64,000 nt of DNA from Malus domestica (lineage: Eukaryota; Streptophyta; Magnoliopsida; Rosales; Rosaceae), in assembly GCF_042453785.1 (NCBI RefSeq), contig NC_091677.1:28335501-28399500 (forward strand), given 5' to 3'. The notes beneath the pieces are model-generated. The model saw nothing but the letters and a program-made list of their open reading frames with translations. It ran no database searches and had not been told where the DNA came from. The first letter of the stretch is position 1. Every line of letters starts with the position of its first letter. The translations under genes and the position numbers were made by a program. Of the stretch, positions 39,084 through 55,118 are shown piece by piece.

Positions 39084-39764
39084 TCACTTATGTGAAGCCT
39101 CAGTACTTGAAGCCTTAGTACTCGGTGGAGCTCCAGGAAGAAAAGGCGCCGGAGGTTGACTGTTTGAAGCCTCACCACTCGGCAGAGCTCCAAGAAGAAG
39201 AGGCGCCGGAGGTTGACTATTTGGAGCCTCAACACTTGGTAGAGCTCTGGAGGACGAAGGCAGTAGATGCCTTTGGAGTAAAGCCACAAACGTCTGATGG
39301 TCACTCTGAATCCGACCTTCAGATTCCTGCAGTTGGTCGAGCTTTCTTTTCATGCTTGTTGAGTAACTATTGGCAAGCATGTGCAACTCTCTGTTTTCAT
39401 GCTTAAGCCCTCTAATCTCTTGCTTAAGACTCGCCACCTCAGCCATCAGTGACTCGACTTGACGGGTTCGAGCAAGCAAGCGTTACCCCATATTTGATAC
39501 AGAGCCCGCACATTGAACACTGAAAGCCAAAGAGTCCTGAACAGCCAGCTCATCAGACCGCTTGGAAAGGATCATGTTGTCCTTGGGGGTGAGAAGATTT
39601 CTAGCTATCATCGTAGCGGTTATGTCATTCTTGATCATAGAGTCCCTAACTGTAAGAGGACTGGTGGTGGTTAAGAAAGACGGGCGCCATATGTTGTTTG
39701 GAGAAGACATATCAACATCTTCCCCAACATTCAAATCAAGACAACGATCAGATGGGTAAGCCAT
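39084..39764 (-). pseudogene. Antisense ORF of the 12.9-kb element (coiled-coil protein)
   Basis: Read opposite to gag, the frame from the ATG at 39764 (MAYPSDRCLDLN) to the stop at 39084 spans 226 codons with one in-frame TAA at 39485-39483. The N-terminal part contains NNIWRPSF, LTVRDSMIKND and LLTPKD. The middle is a long coiled coil (QVESLMAEVASLKQEIRGL, ENRELH, MKRKLDQLQES). The C-terminus is a Pro/Ser-rich repeat (SVEAPNSQPPAP, SGEASNSQPPAP). The same protein is encoded antisense in the element at 56483-62618. I know no function; antisense ORFs are described in some plant Gypsy (Tat-type) elements. Confidence 0.8.
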
Positions 39765-39890
39765 TTGCAAAAAAAAAAATGATGAAAGAAGAAGAGGTCG
39801 TGTAAGTTGAATTCTTAGAAATACAAAATGAGGGAAATTCCTAATAGGTAGCAACTTTCTAAGTGTGTTTTTGAACACGATTAATGCCTC

Positions 39891-39900
39891 TATAAAAAAT
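39891..39900 (-). promoter_or_regulatory. TATA-like element before the antisense ORF
   Basis: On the minus strand CTTATTTTTTATAGAGGC lies 127 bp before the ORF start. The corresponding position in the other element reads CTTTATTTTATAGGGG, 117 bp before its start. Confidence 0.5.
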
Positions 39901-42158
39901 AAGAGGCAACAGGGCCTGTTCAGAAATCAAAGAGGCAACGTGGCCCCAGAAACCAAAAGAGGCACCTCTCCCCGAATTTCAAAAGCCGGGTCGTTTATTC
40001 AGAAATCGAAAAGGCAACAAGGCCACCGGTTCAAAGATCGAAGAGGCACTGCTCTCTGAATTTCAAAAGATCGGATTTTCTGGATTTATCAGCACCTTCC
40101 ACACGCAGCCTCAACTTTGCGGAAATCATGCGCAACTTTGTCAAAAAATTTCTGACAAAGTTGAAAACGCGTGAATCTTACTATTTCAATTACCCAACGG
40201 TTGCCGACAAGAGTAAAGGAGTAGTGCCACTGCTGGCTGTTGGAAAATTCCTATATATGTCGACCTTCGTCCTCCATAGCAGGACAGACCTACAGAAAAT
40301 GCCCAACCCTTCCTCACTTCCGAGAGTGCACTCCCAGCAGAGCCTCTTGAAATACTCAGTTTTCTTCCTCTCCGGGAATATCCTTGCAAACAAATGACAC
40401 CAAAGCAAAAGTATCTCATATTACCAGGGTAGAAAGCAAGAGTATCTCATATCATGCTTTCTCCCTGTCTTTTCCGTTGTCCTTGTTTTTACCTGCAAGG
40501 ACAAGGATAAAGAATGCAATATGTCAGAACCTCCACTCAAACTCCGGGTAAGGAATCGACTACCTGGAACCTTTGCTTGGTTGCTTACCTGACATTGCTC
40601 TCGAGTACTCGTTTTCAGCTGCTGATGTACTTCCGAAGAAGATGCCATATTTGCCTGGAGGACAGATAAGTGAAAATGATACCTTGAAGCATGTGGAGAC
40701 AACGTGCTGATTTCCTTTAAGATCAAGTCTCCCATTCCCTGCACAATCAACCAACCTAGCAGAAGGAGTCTGAGTTGAATCCAAGAGCTCGAGAAGCTTC
40801 AACAACATATTGATGGCACCATCGCCGAAGAGCAAAGCCTCGTTGTGCAACGCTGTCAAATCGCCACCACTTCTTCAAAAGCAAGAGTATTTCATATCAT
40901 GTTTTCTCCCTGTTCTTTTCTTTGTCCTTGTTCTTACCTGCAGGGCAAGGAGAAAGAAAGCAATCAGCCAGCACTTGATATCAATCTTCCGATCTAGAAA
41001 CGACTGCTTGGAACCCTTCCCTGATTGCTTACCTAGCACTACTCTCAAAGTACCCATTGTTTCAACATCTTATGCTTCTAGAGAAGATACCACATCTGCC
41101 CGAAGAATAGATAAGGCAAGGGAAAATGATACATTGAAGCATGTGGAGACAAGTACAACAAAGCACATGCCGATTCATCTGCTACTTATTCAAAATCAAA
41201 AGTATCTCATATCATTAGGGTTGTAATCACTATGGGTTTGGTGGACTTGTTTTGACCCTCAAATTCTTGGGTCGACCCGCTAGGCGTTGTGAGCTGCACG
41301 TGCCAATTCACCACCCTTGAATCAAATCCTTAAAGATCAAGTCACCAACTGGAAGAAGCGCCCACCACTCTTGAAGGTCATACCGTTGACCAAACTGCTC
41401 AGGTGTGAATTGGAAAGATTGAACAAAGAAACAGGCCATCACTTTCACCTCGTGCCTGCTTGCCATGTGTTCGAGTCAACCTTCAAGAATCAAGCCTCAA
41501 AGGCCTTTGAAGAAGCTTCCAGCCAAATTCAAGATCAAGCCTCAATGGCCCTTGAAGAAATCACAAGTACGATTCGAGATCAAGTGTCCATCACCCTTGA
41601 ATCAAATCCAACTCCACATAAAAAAAGAGTAAGTTCAAACAATCAGAGGAAGCCAGAAAGTCCTCCAACCCAGTTCAAGAATAAGCTGTGGAAAGTCAAC
41701 AATTGGAGGAAACAAGAAAATCCTCCAACCCAGTTCAAGAATAAGCCTGTGGAAAGTCAACAATTGGAGGAAACCAGAAAATCCTCCGACCCAGTTCAAG
41801 ATCAAAACTGTGGAAAGTCAACAAGCGCAACAAAATACGTGCCAATTCATCCACTACCAAAGCCAAAGATCATCTATCACGTGAAGCTCATTGTGGTCCA
41901 ATTTCAACCTTCAAGATCAAACCTCGACGGCCCTTGAAGAAATTTCAAACAAAGTTCAAGAACAAGCCTCAACGACCCTTGAAGAAATATCTAGCCCAAT
42001 TCAAGATCAAGCCTCAACGACCCTTGAAGAAATCTTCAGCTCAATTCAAGATCAAGCCTCGATGGCCCTTGGATCGACATCTACATTAAAGGACTTCAAA
42101 ACGCATCTCCTACACGTGACAAGCACATGTATACGACGCGCCTTGAAGTGGGGGCATT
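39901..42158. other. Repeat-rich tail of the 12.9-kb element
   Basis: No coding gene is supported. The 39901-40420 part is shared with 57960-58300 of the other element on the opposite strand, including GTCGACATATATAGGAATT. Two copies of a block of about 445 bp start near 40430 and 40880. From about 41480 to 42080 there is an array of units like TCAAGATCAAGCCTCAA...CCCTTGAAGAA, related to the minisatellite in the LTR. Confidence 0.6.
42145..42158 (+). other. Polypurine tract
   Basis: GAAGTGGGGGCATT directly precedes the 3' LTR and marks plus-strand priming for the element. Confidence 0.7.
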
Positions 42159-42965
42159 TGTAGACATCAAAATTTGGGTAAAATAAATGTTGATCGATAA
42201 TTGAAATTTCAACGCTTACGTGTCACATAAATTTTACACGTAGCGTGTGACTAAACGAAAAATCAAAATGAATTGGAAAAGTCATCAAACAGGACACGTG
42301 TCAACACCTGGCAGAAACGATTTATTTCATCTTAATATTATATTCAAAATTAGGCCTTGGAAAATTCTATAAATAGGAAACCATTTCATTTAAGAAGGAG
42401 AATAGAAGAGGAATTCACATATACATTTCTTTACTCCCAAATTAGAAGAGAATTCCCTAAATTCTTGAAGCTTTGAAGTTCTAAAGCTTTCAAGCATTCA
42501 ACCTCCTAAATTCCCAAGAAATCCCGAAGGATCAAGAAAGCCCTCTTCGTTCTTCGTCAAATCCTCTTTCAAGACCAAGCCCCGACGGCCCTTGAAGAAA
42601 GTGTTCATTGTTCATCATCCGTTCATCCTAAGATCAAGCCCTAACGGCCATTTGGATCGACAAAATCAACAAATTCACACATCCAACCGTTCTTCAAGAT
42701 CAAGCCCAAAAGCCTTTGAAGATCCGTTCATCCATCAACCTTCAAGATCAAGCCCAAAAGGCCCTTGAAGAAATTTCCAACTGTTCATCCAAGATCAAGC
42801 CTGGACGGCCCTTGGATCAATCGCATATCCACAAATCAACACCTTACGGAGATCAAATCAGAGGATCAAATTTGAGAGAGATTGTAACCCCAAAATCATT
42901 AATACAAAATATTATTTTGTACACGTGTTCTTGTCTCGTTCATCGCAGGAATTTTCGTGTTCACA
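42159..42965 (+). repeat. 3' LTR of the 12.9-kb element
   Basis: An 807-bp LTR nearly identical to the 5' LTR apart from a few substitutions and repeat-unit loss, indicating a fairly recent insertion. Confidence 0.95.
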
Positions 42966-42988
42966 AAGATGTTGAAGTTGCTTAACTA

Positions 42989-43429
<441 letters not shown>

Positions 43430-44046
43430 TCCTTTTTAAACATGTGACTTGATAACGAGCCGATTAGTTAACGCCTTGACAATCCGTTATTTTCGTGTCG
43501 TTTCGGATCGGGTTAACATGTCATGTAAGAAATTACTCGGTCTATCAGAGACTCTCAAAAGTGAGACTATTCATGGACTCTCTAGAAACTTTTTATTTCA
43601 ATTTTTGGTTTTTAGTTGAAAATTGTATGCAGTTACCATATAAGATTATTTCAAATAAATAAAAACAGAAGTAAAGACAAAATAATGATTATCAAACCAT
43701 CCTTAAATAAAGTAAATCCAAGATGGTTGAGGATCCACGATTACATTTGAGAACACAATGTGAACAAATATATTACGCACACAAGGACAAAAGGTAAGCA
43801 TCAGGTCCCAAATTAGATGGGGTCAATTTACTAATAATAATCTTACAGGTCTATATCAACATATTTTGTAAGGCACGTACCACGCTGATCATTTTTTGGG
43901 GCACTGAAATTGCTATAAACGCCATTCTCTCTACCACCTTGAGTAGTATATAAATGGTAGAGCAAATCTACCATTTCAGTATATCTGCTCATCATCATAT
44001 CCTTTACCAAAATCCAGCTTGCTTCTACTACACTAGCTAGCTACCC
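43430..44046. other. CP2 upstream region
   Basis: It is collinear with the CP3 upstream region (48123-48741) at a few percent divergence throughout. It matches the CP1 flank closely only from 43777 onward. A TATA box is at 43947-43954. No ORF is supported. Confidence 0.7.
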
Positions 44047-45190
44047 ATGGAGAACCTAAACCTGCAGCTATGGAAGTATATGTGCTTGGGTTTGATCCTC
44101 ATGTTGGGAGCTTGGTCTTCTCAAGCCACTTCTCGCAGTCTGCAAGATGCATCAATGTATGGGAGATACGAGCAATGGTTGGCTCGTTATGGCCGTGTAT
44201 ATAATGACGTCGATGAGAAGGAAACTCGTTTCAAGATATTTAAGGAAAATGTGGCGTTTATAGAATCTTCTAATAAGGATGCAAACAAACCTTACAAATT
44301 AAGCGTCAATCAATTTTCAGACCTTACAAATGAAGAGTTCAAAGCCTCAAGAAATGGATTCAAGGGCCATGAATGTTCCACGAAGACGACTTCTTTCAAA
44401 TATGAAAATGTGACTGCCGCTTTGCCAGCAACAATGGACTGGAGAAAGAAAGGAGCTGTAACCCCCGTTAAGGACCAAGGCCAATGTGGTAAGTACATAA
44501 ACGTCTAGCTTCCTGCCATTAATTTAGAGAGACACTATATATATTCATCTTTAATATACTCCTAATCTAACAACTTTTGATTCAAATCGAAATACAGGAT
44601 GCTGTTGGGCTTTTTCAGCAGTTGCCGCCACCGAAGGTGTTACACAGCTTACAACTGGTAAATTGATCTCTTTGTCTGAGCAAGAGCTCGTTGATTGTGA
44701 CACCGCTGGTGAAGACCAAGGTTGTGAGGGTGGCTTAATGGACGATGCGTTTCAGTTCATCCAACAAAATCACGGTATTAGCACAGAAACTAATTACCCC
44801 TACAACGGTGTTGATGGTACATGTAACACCAAGAAGGAAGCCATCATTGCAGCCAAGATAACTGGCTTTGAGGATGTGCCTGCAAATAGTGAAAAGGCCC
44901 TTCTAACCGCTGTTGCTCATCAACCTGTTTCCGTTGCCATCGATGCTAGCGGTTCCGACTTCCAATTCTATTCAAGTGGTGTCTTCACCGGAACTTGTGG
45001 AACGAGTCTTGACCATGGTGTTACCGCTGTTGGATATGGCGTGAGTGAGGATGGGACTAAGTATTGGCTAGTGAAGAACTCATGGGGTGCAGAATGGGGC
45101 GAAGCTGGGTACATAAGAATGCAAAGAGATGTTGCTGCACCTGAAGGACTTTGTGGGATTGCTATGTCTGCCTCTTACCCCACAGCTTAG
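44047..45190 (+). CDS. SAG39: SAG39-like papain-family cysteine protease, CP2
   Basis: Exons 44047-44488 and 44598-45190 encode 344 residues with the same signal peptide, ERFNIN-type propeptide and catalytic set as CP1 (Q144, C150, H287, N308). Residue 307 is the usual lysine (KNSWG), and I could find only this one amino-acid change from CP1. The intron also appears identical to that of CP1. CP2 is the middle gene of the tandem array and has psi-CP2 320 bp downstream. The very high match to CP1, compared with the flanks, suggests recent gene conversion. Expression control is probably shared because promoter and TATA box are conserved. Confidence 0.96.
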
Positions 45191-46136
45191 TTAATTAAAT
45201 CAATGCCTACTAGCTATATGCCTTGTAGGTAGTGTGATATGTATCTACCTGTATGTGTAAAATATTTATAAGATAATCAAGATAATTGTTGGGCATTTCT
45301 CATCTAAATTTAATAGACTCGCTTTCTTGGTCATCTGATGTCCAAGAATTCATGATCGCACATTATTAGATTTGATATGAAAGATTAAAAACCAAAATCA
45401 CACATTTATTCTCCATCTTAGTCACCCGATGACCAAAGAACCTATGGTCCAAGTTCACATTGGCCTCCCACTAATCAAAAGAATTGCAATCAAACATTTA
45501 TATATTCATGCAGCTATTGGGCTTTTGCAGCAGCGAGAGCTGTTGAAGGAATTACTCGGCTTACAAATGGTCAATTAAACTTTGTCCGAGCAACAAGTGG
45601 TTGATTGTGATACCCGCGCTGAAGACCAAGGTTGTGGTGGTGGCTACCTTGACGGCGCCTTTGAATTCATCAATCAAAACCATGTGATTAGCTCCGCAAG
45701 GACCGCAACGCCGGTGTTAGACGGTACATGGAACACCAAAGGCCCTCATACAGCCAATATAACTGGCTATGAAGACGTGCCGATAAGCGATGACAAGGCC
45801 CTATAAGACTCATGTTGAGTTGTCAATTATTATGAATCAAATTACTTAAAAGGCAAATAACTTGATGTTCAAGATATTTGACTTTTAACGTAATTCAATA
45901 TTGGTTAGTAAGAATCATGGAATCAAGATATATTAGTTGACTAATTGAAACCCTAATTAAGTAAGACATATTGTAAATGCCTTGGTGGGACACCATTAAG
46001 ATTAAAGGGTGATTTGGTGTAATCTCCAATTACTATAACCGGCGAGATTGGAGGAGCCCTAATCACCAGAATAAGGGTGCCCCTGATTCCACAACACACA
46101 CATTTGATTCCGTGCAAACCTTATTATTGTTGAAGC

Positions 46137-46685
46137 TAGGGCTAGGTTCAGTTGGCAAACCGTGCCAAATTCCTTGTGTCACCTACCAGCCACATATACA
46201 TAATTACCGAAAATCAATTATCGCTAGCCAACCATCTTCTTGCAGTTGTCAAAAATTGGTTCAGCCAAAATTATTGGCTGGTTCGGTTGGTAAATGGCAC
46301 AACCGGTGCTTTCCACTTCTTCCTCGCTATCTTCAAGTTCCAAGGGCTCAATTTGATTTTCAGATTGGGGTGCTTGTTCGATTGCATTGTGTGGTTCATT
46401 TTGGGTTAATCCATGTTGTGCACTAGCGGTTGATTGGCTAGACTCCATCATCCTAAACATAAGCAACGCATATACATTCAAAATCATATATATGTGTACG
46501 TGTATATATAGTATAAGTAATCATCATGTTATCAATTTTGTTAACAATATTTTCTATAATTATTATGGCATGAATCATATACATATACATATATTTTTTA
46601 AACCCTAAAACTAAGGAGTCATTTATTTTCTAAACCCTAAAACTGAGTAGTCAAGCATGTAAAAAATACCTAAAATATCTAAATA

Positions 46686-46726
<41 letters not shown>

Positions 46727-46902
46727 TAGGTATGGCATATTGTCAACATACAAAATCAATTACCAAAGTCAAGCCATTAATTGTCAGTTCGGTAAAATGC
46801 CAACCGATTATGAAAAAAATGTCAAAACTATACCATACCATTATGAGCCGACTGGTATGGTTTGGTTGGTAAATCGGTTTATGCTAAAATTTCCCACCCC
46901 TA
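46137..46902. mobile_element. hAT-like non-autonomous element in module 2
   Basis: Ends are TAGGGCTAGG and CCACCCCTA, with inverted GGTTCGGTTGG-like motifs inside. Flanks GTTGAAGC (46129-46136) and GCTGAAAC (46903-46910) match at six of eight positions. Module 1 is contiguous at the equivalent place (about 28175), so this is a module-specific insertion. A TA microsatellite sits at 46690-46723. No transposase is present. Confidence 0.75.
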
Positions 46903-47114
46903 GCTGAAACACTTCCGCTTGTTGAAAGTAGAAGACTCTTTTGTCATTCGCAAGAGTCATGTCTTCTGTATGCCAAAGATATGTAAATTGTAATTAATTT
47001 ATTGTAATTTTAGTTTATCAAATCCATAATCCTAATGTCTTGTTGTTTTTCTTATGATTTCAGAAATTTCTTACAAATCCTTCTCAAGGCTTGCTAATCT
47101 ACGTATTTCTGTTT

Positions 47115-47261
47115 GGGGTGTGCTATCCACACACCCCTTTTTACTTCTCCCACACCTCTTGTTAATTTTTGTCATTTGATCTTCTTCAATTCATCTGATC
47201 CGACGGTCAACAATTAAAAGGGTGTGAGAGAAGTAAAAAGTGTGTGTGGATATCACACCCC
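47115..47261. mobile_element. Mutator-like MITE in psi-CP2 (147 bp)
   Basis: Inverted ends GGGGTGTGCTATCCACAC and GGGGTGTGATATCCACAC, flanked by TTTCTGTTT (47106-47114) and TTTCTATTT (47262-47270). It is the unbroken version of the MITE at 28400-29633. Confidence 0.85.
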
Positions 47262-47463
47262 TTTCTATTTTCATTGGAGAAGATATCATGTTAGTCCTAT
47301 AATAGTGGTAATTAAAGGGATATGTGGACTATCCATCGACCAATGTGTTTCCGCTATTAGTCAAGGGATAGGTGTTGATGGAGAACATACATGGCAAAAG
47401 TATACCGCAAGTGGTGTTTTCTCAATGAAATAAGAACATGTGCAACTCTGGCGCAAGTGGTGT

Positions 47464-48122
<659 letters not shown>

Positions 48123-48741
48123 TCCTTTCTAAACATGTGACCTGATAACGAGCCGATTAGTTAACGCCTTGACAATCCGTTATTTTCGTGTTGTTTCGGA
48201 TTGAGTTAACAGGTCGTGTAAGAAATTATCCGGTCTATCAGATACTCTCAAAAGTGAGACTATTCATGGACTCTCTAGAAACTTTTTATTTCAATTTTTG
48301 GTTTTTAGTTGAAAATTGTATGCAGTTACCATATAAGATTATTTCAAATAAATAAAAACAGAAGTAAAGACAAAATAATGATTATCAAACCATCCTTAAA
48401 TAAAGTAAATCCAAGATGGTTGAGGATCCACGATTACATTTGAGAACACAATGTGAACAAATATATTACGCACACAAGGACAAAAGGTAAGCATCAGGTC
48501 CCAAATTAAATGGAAGGTCAATTTACTAAAAATAATCTAACAGGTCTATATCAACATATTTTGTAAGGCACGTACCACGCTGATCATTTTTTGGGGCACT
48601 GAAATTGCTATAAACGCCATTCTCTCTACCACCTTGAGTAGTATATAAATCGCAGAGCAAGTCTACCATTTCAGTATATCTTCTCATCATCATATCCTTT
48701 ACCAAAATCCAGCTTGCTCCTACCACGCTAGCTAGCTACCC
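48123..48741. other. CP3 upstream region
   Basis: Collinear with the CP2 upstream region; TATA box at 48642-48649. No gene is seen. Confidence 0.65.
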
Positions 48742-49884
48742 ATGGAGAACCTAAACCTGCAGCTATGGAAGTATATGTGCTTGGGTTTGATCCTCATGTT
48801 GGGAGCTTGGTCTTCTCAAGCCACTTCTCGCAGTCTGCAAGATGCATCAATGTATGGGAGATACGAGCAATGGTTGGCTCGTTATGGCCGTGTATATAAT
48901 GACGTCGATGAGAAGGAAACTCGTTTCAAGATATTTAAGGAAAATGTGGCGTTTATAGAATCTTCTAATAAGGATGCAAACAAACCTTACAAATTAAGCG
49001 TCAATCAATTTGCAGACCTTACAAATGAAGAGTTCAAAGCCTCAAGAAATGGATTCAAGGGCCATGAATGTTCCACGAAGACGACTTCTTTCAAATATGA
49101 AAATGTGACTGCTGCTTTGCCAGCAACAATGGACTGGAGAAAGAAAGGAGCTGTAACCCCCGTTAAGGACCAAGGCCAATGTGGTAAGTACATAAACGTC
49201 TAGCTTCCTGCCATTAATTTAGAGAGACGCTATATATATTCATCTTTAATATACTCCTAATCTACTACTTTTGATTCAAATCGAAATACAGGATGCTGTT
49301 GGGCTTTTTCAGCAGTTGCCGCCACCGAAGGTGTTACACAGCTTACAACTGGTAAATTGATCTCTTTGTCTGAGCAAGAGCTCGTTGATTGTGACACCGC
49401 TGGTGAAGACCAAGGTTGTGAGGGTGGCTTAATGGACGATGCGTTTCAGTTCATCCAACAAAATCATGGGATTAGCACAGAAACTAATTACCCCTACAAC
49501 GGTGTTGATGGTACATGTAACACCAAGAAGGAAGCCATCATTGCAGCCAAGATAACTGGCTTTGAGGATGTGCCTGCAAATAGTGAAAAGGCCCTTCTAA
49601 CCGCTGTTGCTCATCAACCTGTTTCCGTTGCCATCGATGCTAGCGGTTCCGACTTCCAATTCTATTCAAGTGGTGTCTTCACCGGAACTTGTGGAACGAG
49701 TCTTGACCATGGTGTTACCGCTGTTGGATATGGCGTGAGCGAGGATGGGGCTAAGTATTGGCTAGTGAAGAACTCATGGGGTGCAGAATGGGGCGAAGCT
49801 GGGTACATAAGAATGCAAAGAGATGTTGCCGCACCTGAAGGACTTTGTGGGATTGCTATGTCTGCCTCTTACCCCACAGCTTAG
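48742..49884 (+). CDS. SAG39: SAG39-like papain-family cysteine protease, CP3
   Basis: Exons 48742-49183 and 49292-49884 encode 344 residues with all catalytic positions intact (Q144, C150, H287, N308). It differs from CP2 by S91A in the propeptide (NQFADL, the commoner family form) and T301A (EDGAKYW), plus several silent and intron substitutions. Those differences make it the more diverged member of the trio. It sits upstream of psi-CP3 and the ten-exon KARI gene, the arrangement from which the other modules were probably copied. Confidence 0.96.
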
Positions 49885-50187
49885 TTAATTAAATCAATGC
49901 CTACTAGGTGTATTCCTTGTAAGTAGTTTGATATGCATCAACCTGTGTGTAAAATATTTATAAGATAATTGTTGGGTATTTCTCATCCTAACTTAATACT
50001 CGCTCCCTTGGTGATCTGGTTTTCAAGAATTCATGATCACTCTTAGATTTATTAAAGATTAAAATTAAAACACCCAAAGACCACATTTGTTCTCCATCTT
50101 GGTCACCCGGTGACCGAAAGAACATATGATCCAAGTTGGGATTGCCCTCCCACTAACCAAAAGAATTGCTTTCAAACATCCATTCAG

Positions 50188-50605
50188 GCAGCTGTTGGGC
50201 TTTTGCAGCAGCGGGAGCCGTAGAAGGAATTATTCAGGTTACAAATGGTGAATTAAACTTTGTCCGAGCAACAACTGGTTGATTGTGATACCGGCGGTGA
50301 AGACCTAGGTTGTGGCGGTGGCTACCTTGACGGTGCATGCTTTTGAGTTAATCAATCAAAACCATGAGAATAGCTCCGCCACACCGGTGTTAGACGGTAC
50401 AAGCAACACCCAGGCCCATCACACAACCAATATAACTGGCCATGAAGGCTTGTTAATCTACCTGTTTCTGTTTACATTGATGTTGGAGGAGAATATTTCA
50501 CGTCAGTCCTATAAAACTGGTCGTTACAGGGGTATGTGGACTATACATCGACCAATGATTTTCCACCGTTGGTCAAGGGATAAGTGACGATGAAGATCTT
50601 ACATG
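50188..50605 (+). pseudogene. psi-CP3, cysteine protease pseudogene
   Basis: Starts at the exon 2 border with SCWAFAA, so unlike psi-CP1 and psi-CP2 it keeps the catalytic cysteine codon (TGT). It shares the one-base shift at GAATTAAACTTTGTCCG. Later segments (FELINQNHE, TPVLDGTSNTQ, NITGHEG and a diverged ISDD-type end) are in mixed frames. It lacks the 515-bp spacer and the MITE present in psi-CP1 and psi-CP2, so it is the less rearranged form. Confidence 0.85.
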
Positions 50606-51015
50606 GCAGGTAAACTGTGACGTGATGTCCCGTGTCAATGAAATAAAGACATGTTATTGCCGCAGGACGCCACTAGGACAACATGCCAGTGCCATATACG
50701 CCCTATATTATCGTGTCTCGGATTGTATCCACAAAAGAAGCACCAATTTAAGAAATGCAAAAATTGAAAACTACATCCGTAAACCAATAACCAGACCTTC
50801 TAAGGAACCACCATCCGCAGTAACATTATTAATATTTTAACTACTTAGTACTACCACAAAATCATAACACAACATTCAGCGTTAAACACAACTTGCAATG
50901 TGATGTACACATGATCAGTAAAAACAGAATAAACTAGGACAAACTACAGAACACCTTAAATATGGAGCCAAACGGAATTCATAGGCCAGCTCACAGGCAG
51001 TAGGTTCGTCGAGTT
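50606..51015. other. Spacer and KARI 3' UTR
   Basis: Matches 14670-15110 beside KARI fragment 0 (shared CACCTTAAATATGGAGCC and AACATTCAG blocks), showing that the psi-CP to KARI junction is ancestral. The part next to 51016 is the KARI 3' UTR. No ORF is supported. Confidence 0.65.

Positions 51016-55118
<4,103 letters not shown>

Larger units (their letters stand above)
30035..42965 (+). mobile_element. 12.9-kb non-autonomous Gypsy-type LTR element with captured genes and antisense ORF
   Basis: LTRs are 30035-30877 and 42159-42965. The perfect target duplication is AAGAT (30030-30034 and 42966-42970), and the paralogous site at 47658-47662 holds one AAGAT and no insertion. A primer binding site-like TTTGGCACGCCCGGTGGGA follows the 5' LTR, and GAAGTGGGGGCATT precedes the 3' LTR as the polypurine tract. 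The order inside is gag-protease remnant (30946-35097), host-like fragments (about 35985-38000), antisense ORF (39764-39084) and a long repeat-rich tail. I found no reverse transcriptase, RNase H or integrase, so it must have moved in trans. Confidence 0.95.
45511..47433 (+). pseudogene. psi-CP2, split cysteine protease pseudogene
   Basis: Same architecture as psi-CP1. The first part at 45511-45806 has SYWAFAA in place of the catalytic cysteine, the same one-base shift before EQQVVDCDT, and the same KAL-stop ending. A second part at 47271-47433 ends TWQKYTASGV. Between them lie the shared spacer, an hAT-like insertion unique to this module, and the 147-bp MITE. The shared lesions show the pseudogene was already dead before the module duplicated. 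Confidence 0.88.

Noticed and set aside
41480..42080. Regularly spaced repeats considered as a CRISPR-like array
   Set aside because: This is a eukaryotic genome; units are directly adjoining, degenerate and related to the LTR minisatellite, with no unique spacers.
30035..42965. Possibility that the element is an endogenous virus with an envelope gene
   Set aside because: The extra ORF is antisense, has a coiled coil and Pro/Ser repeats, and shows no signal peptide or membrane segment.
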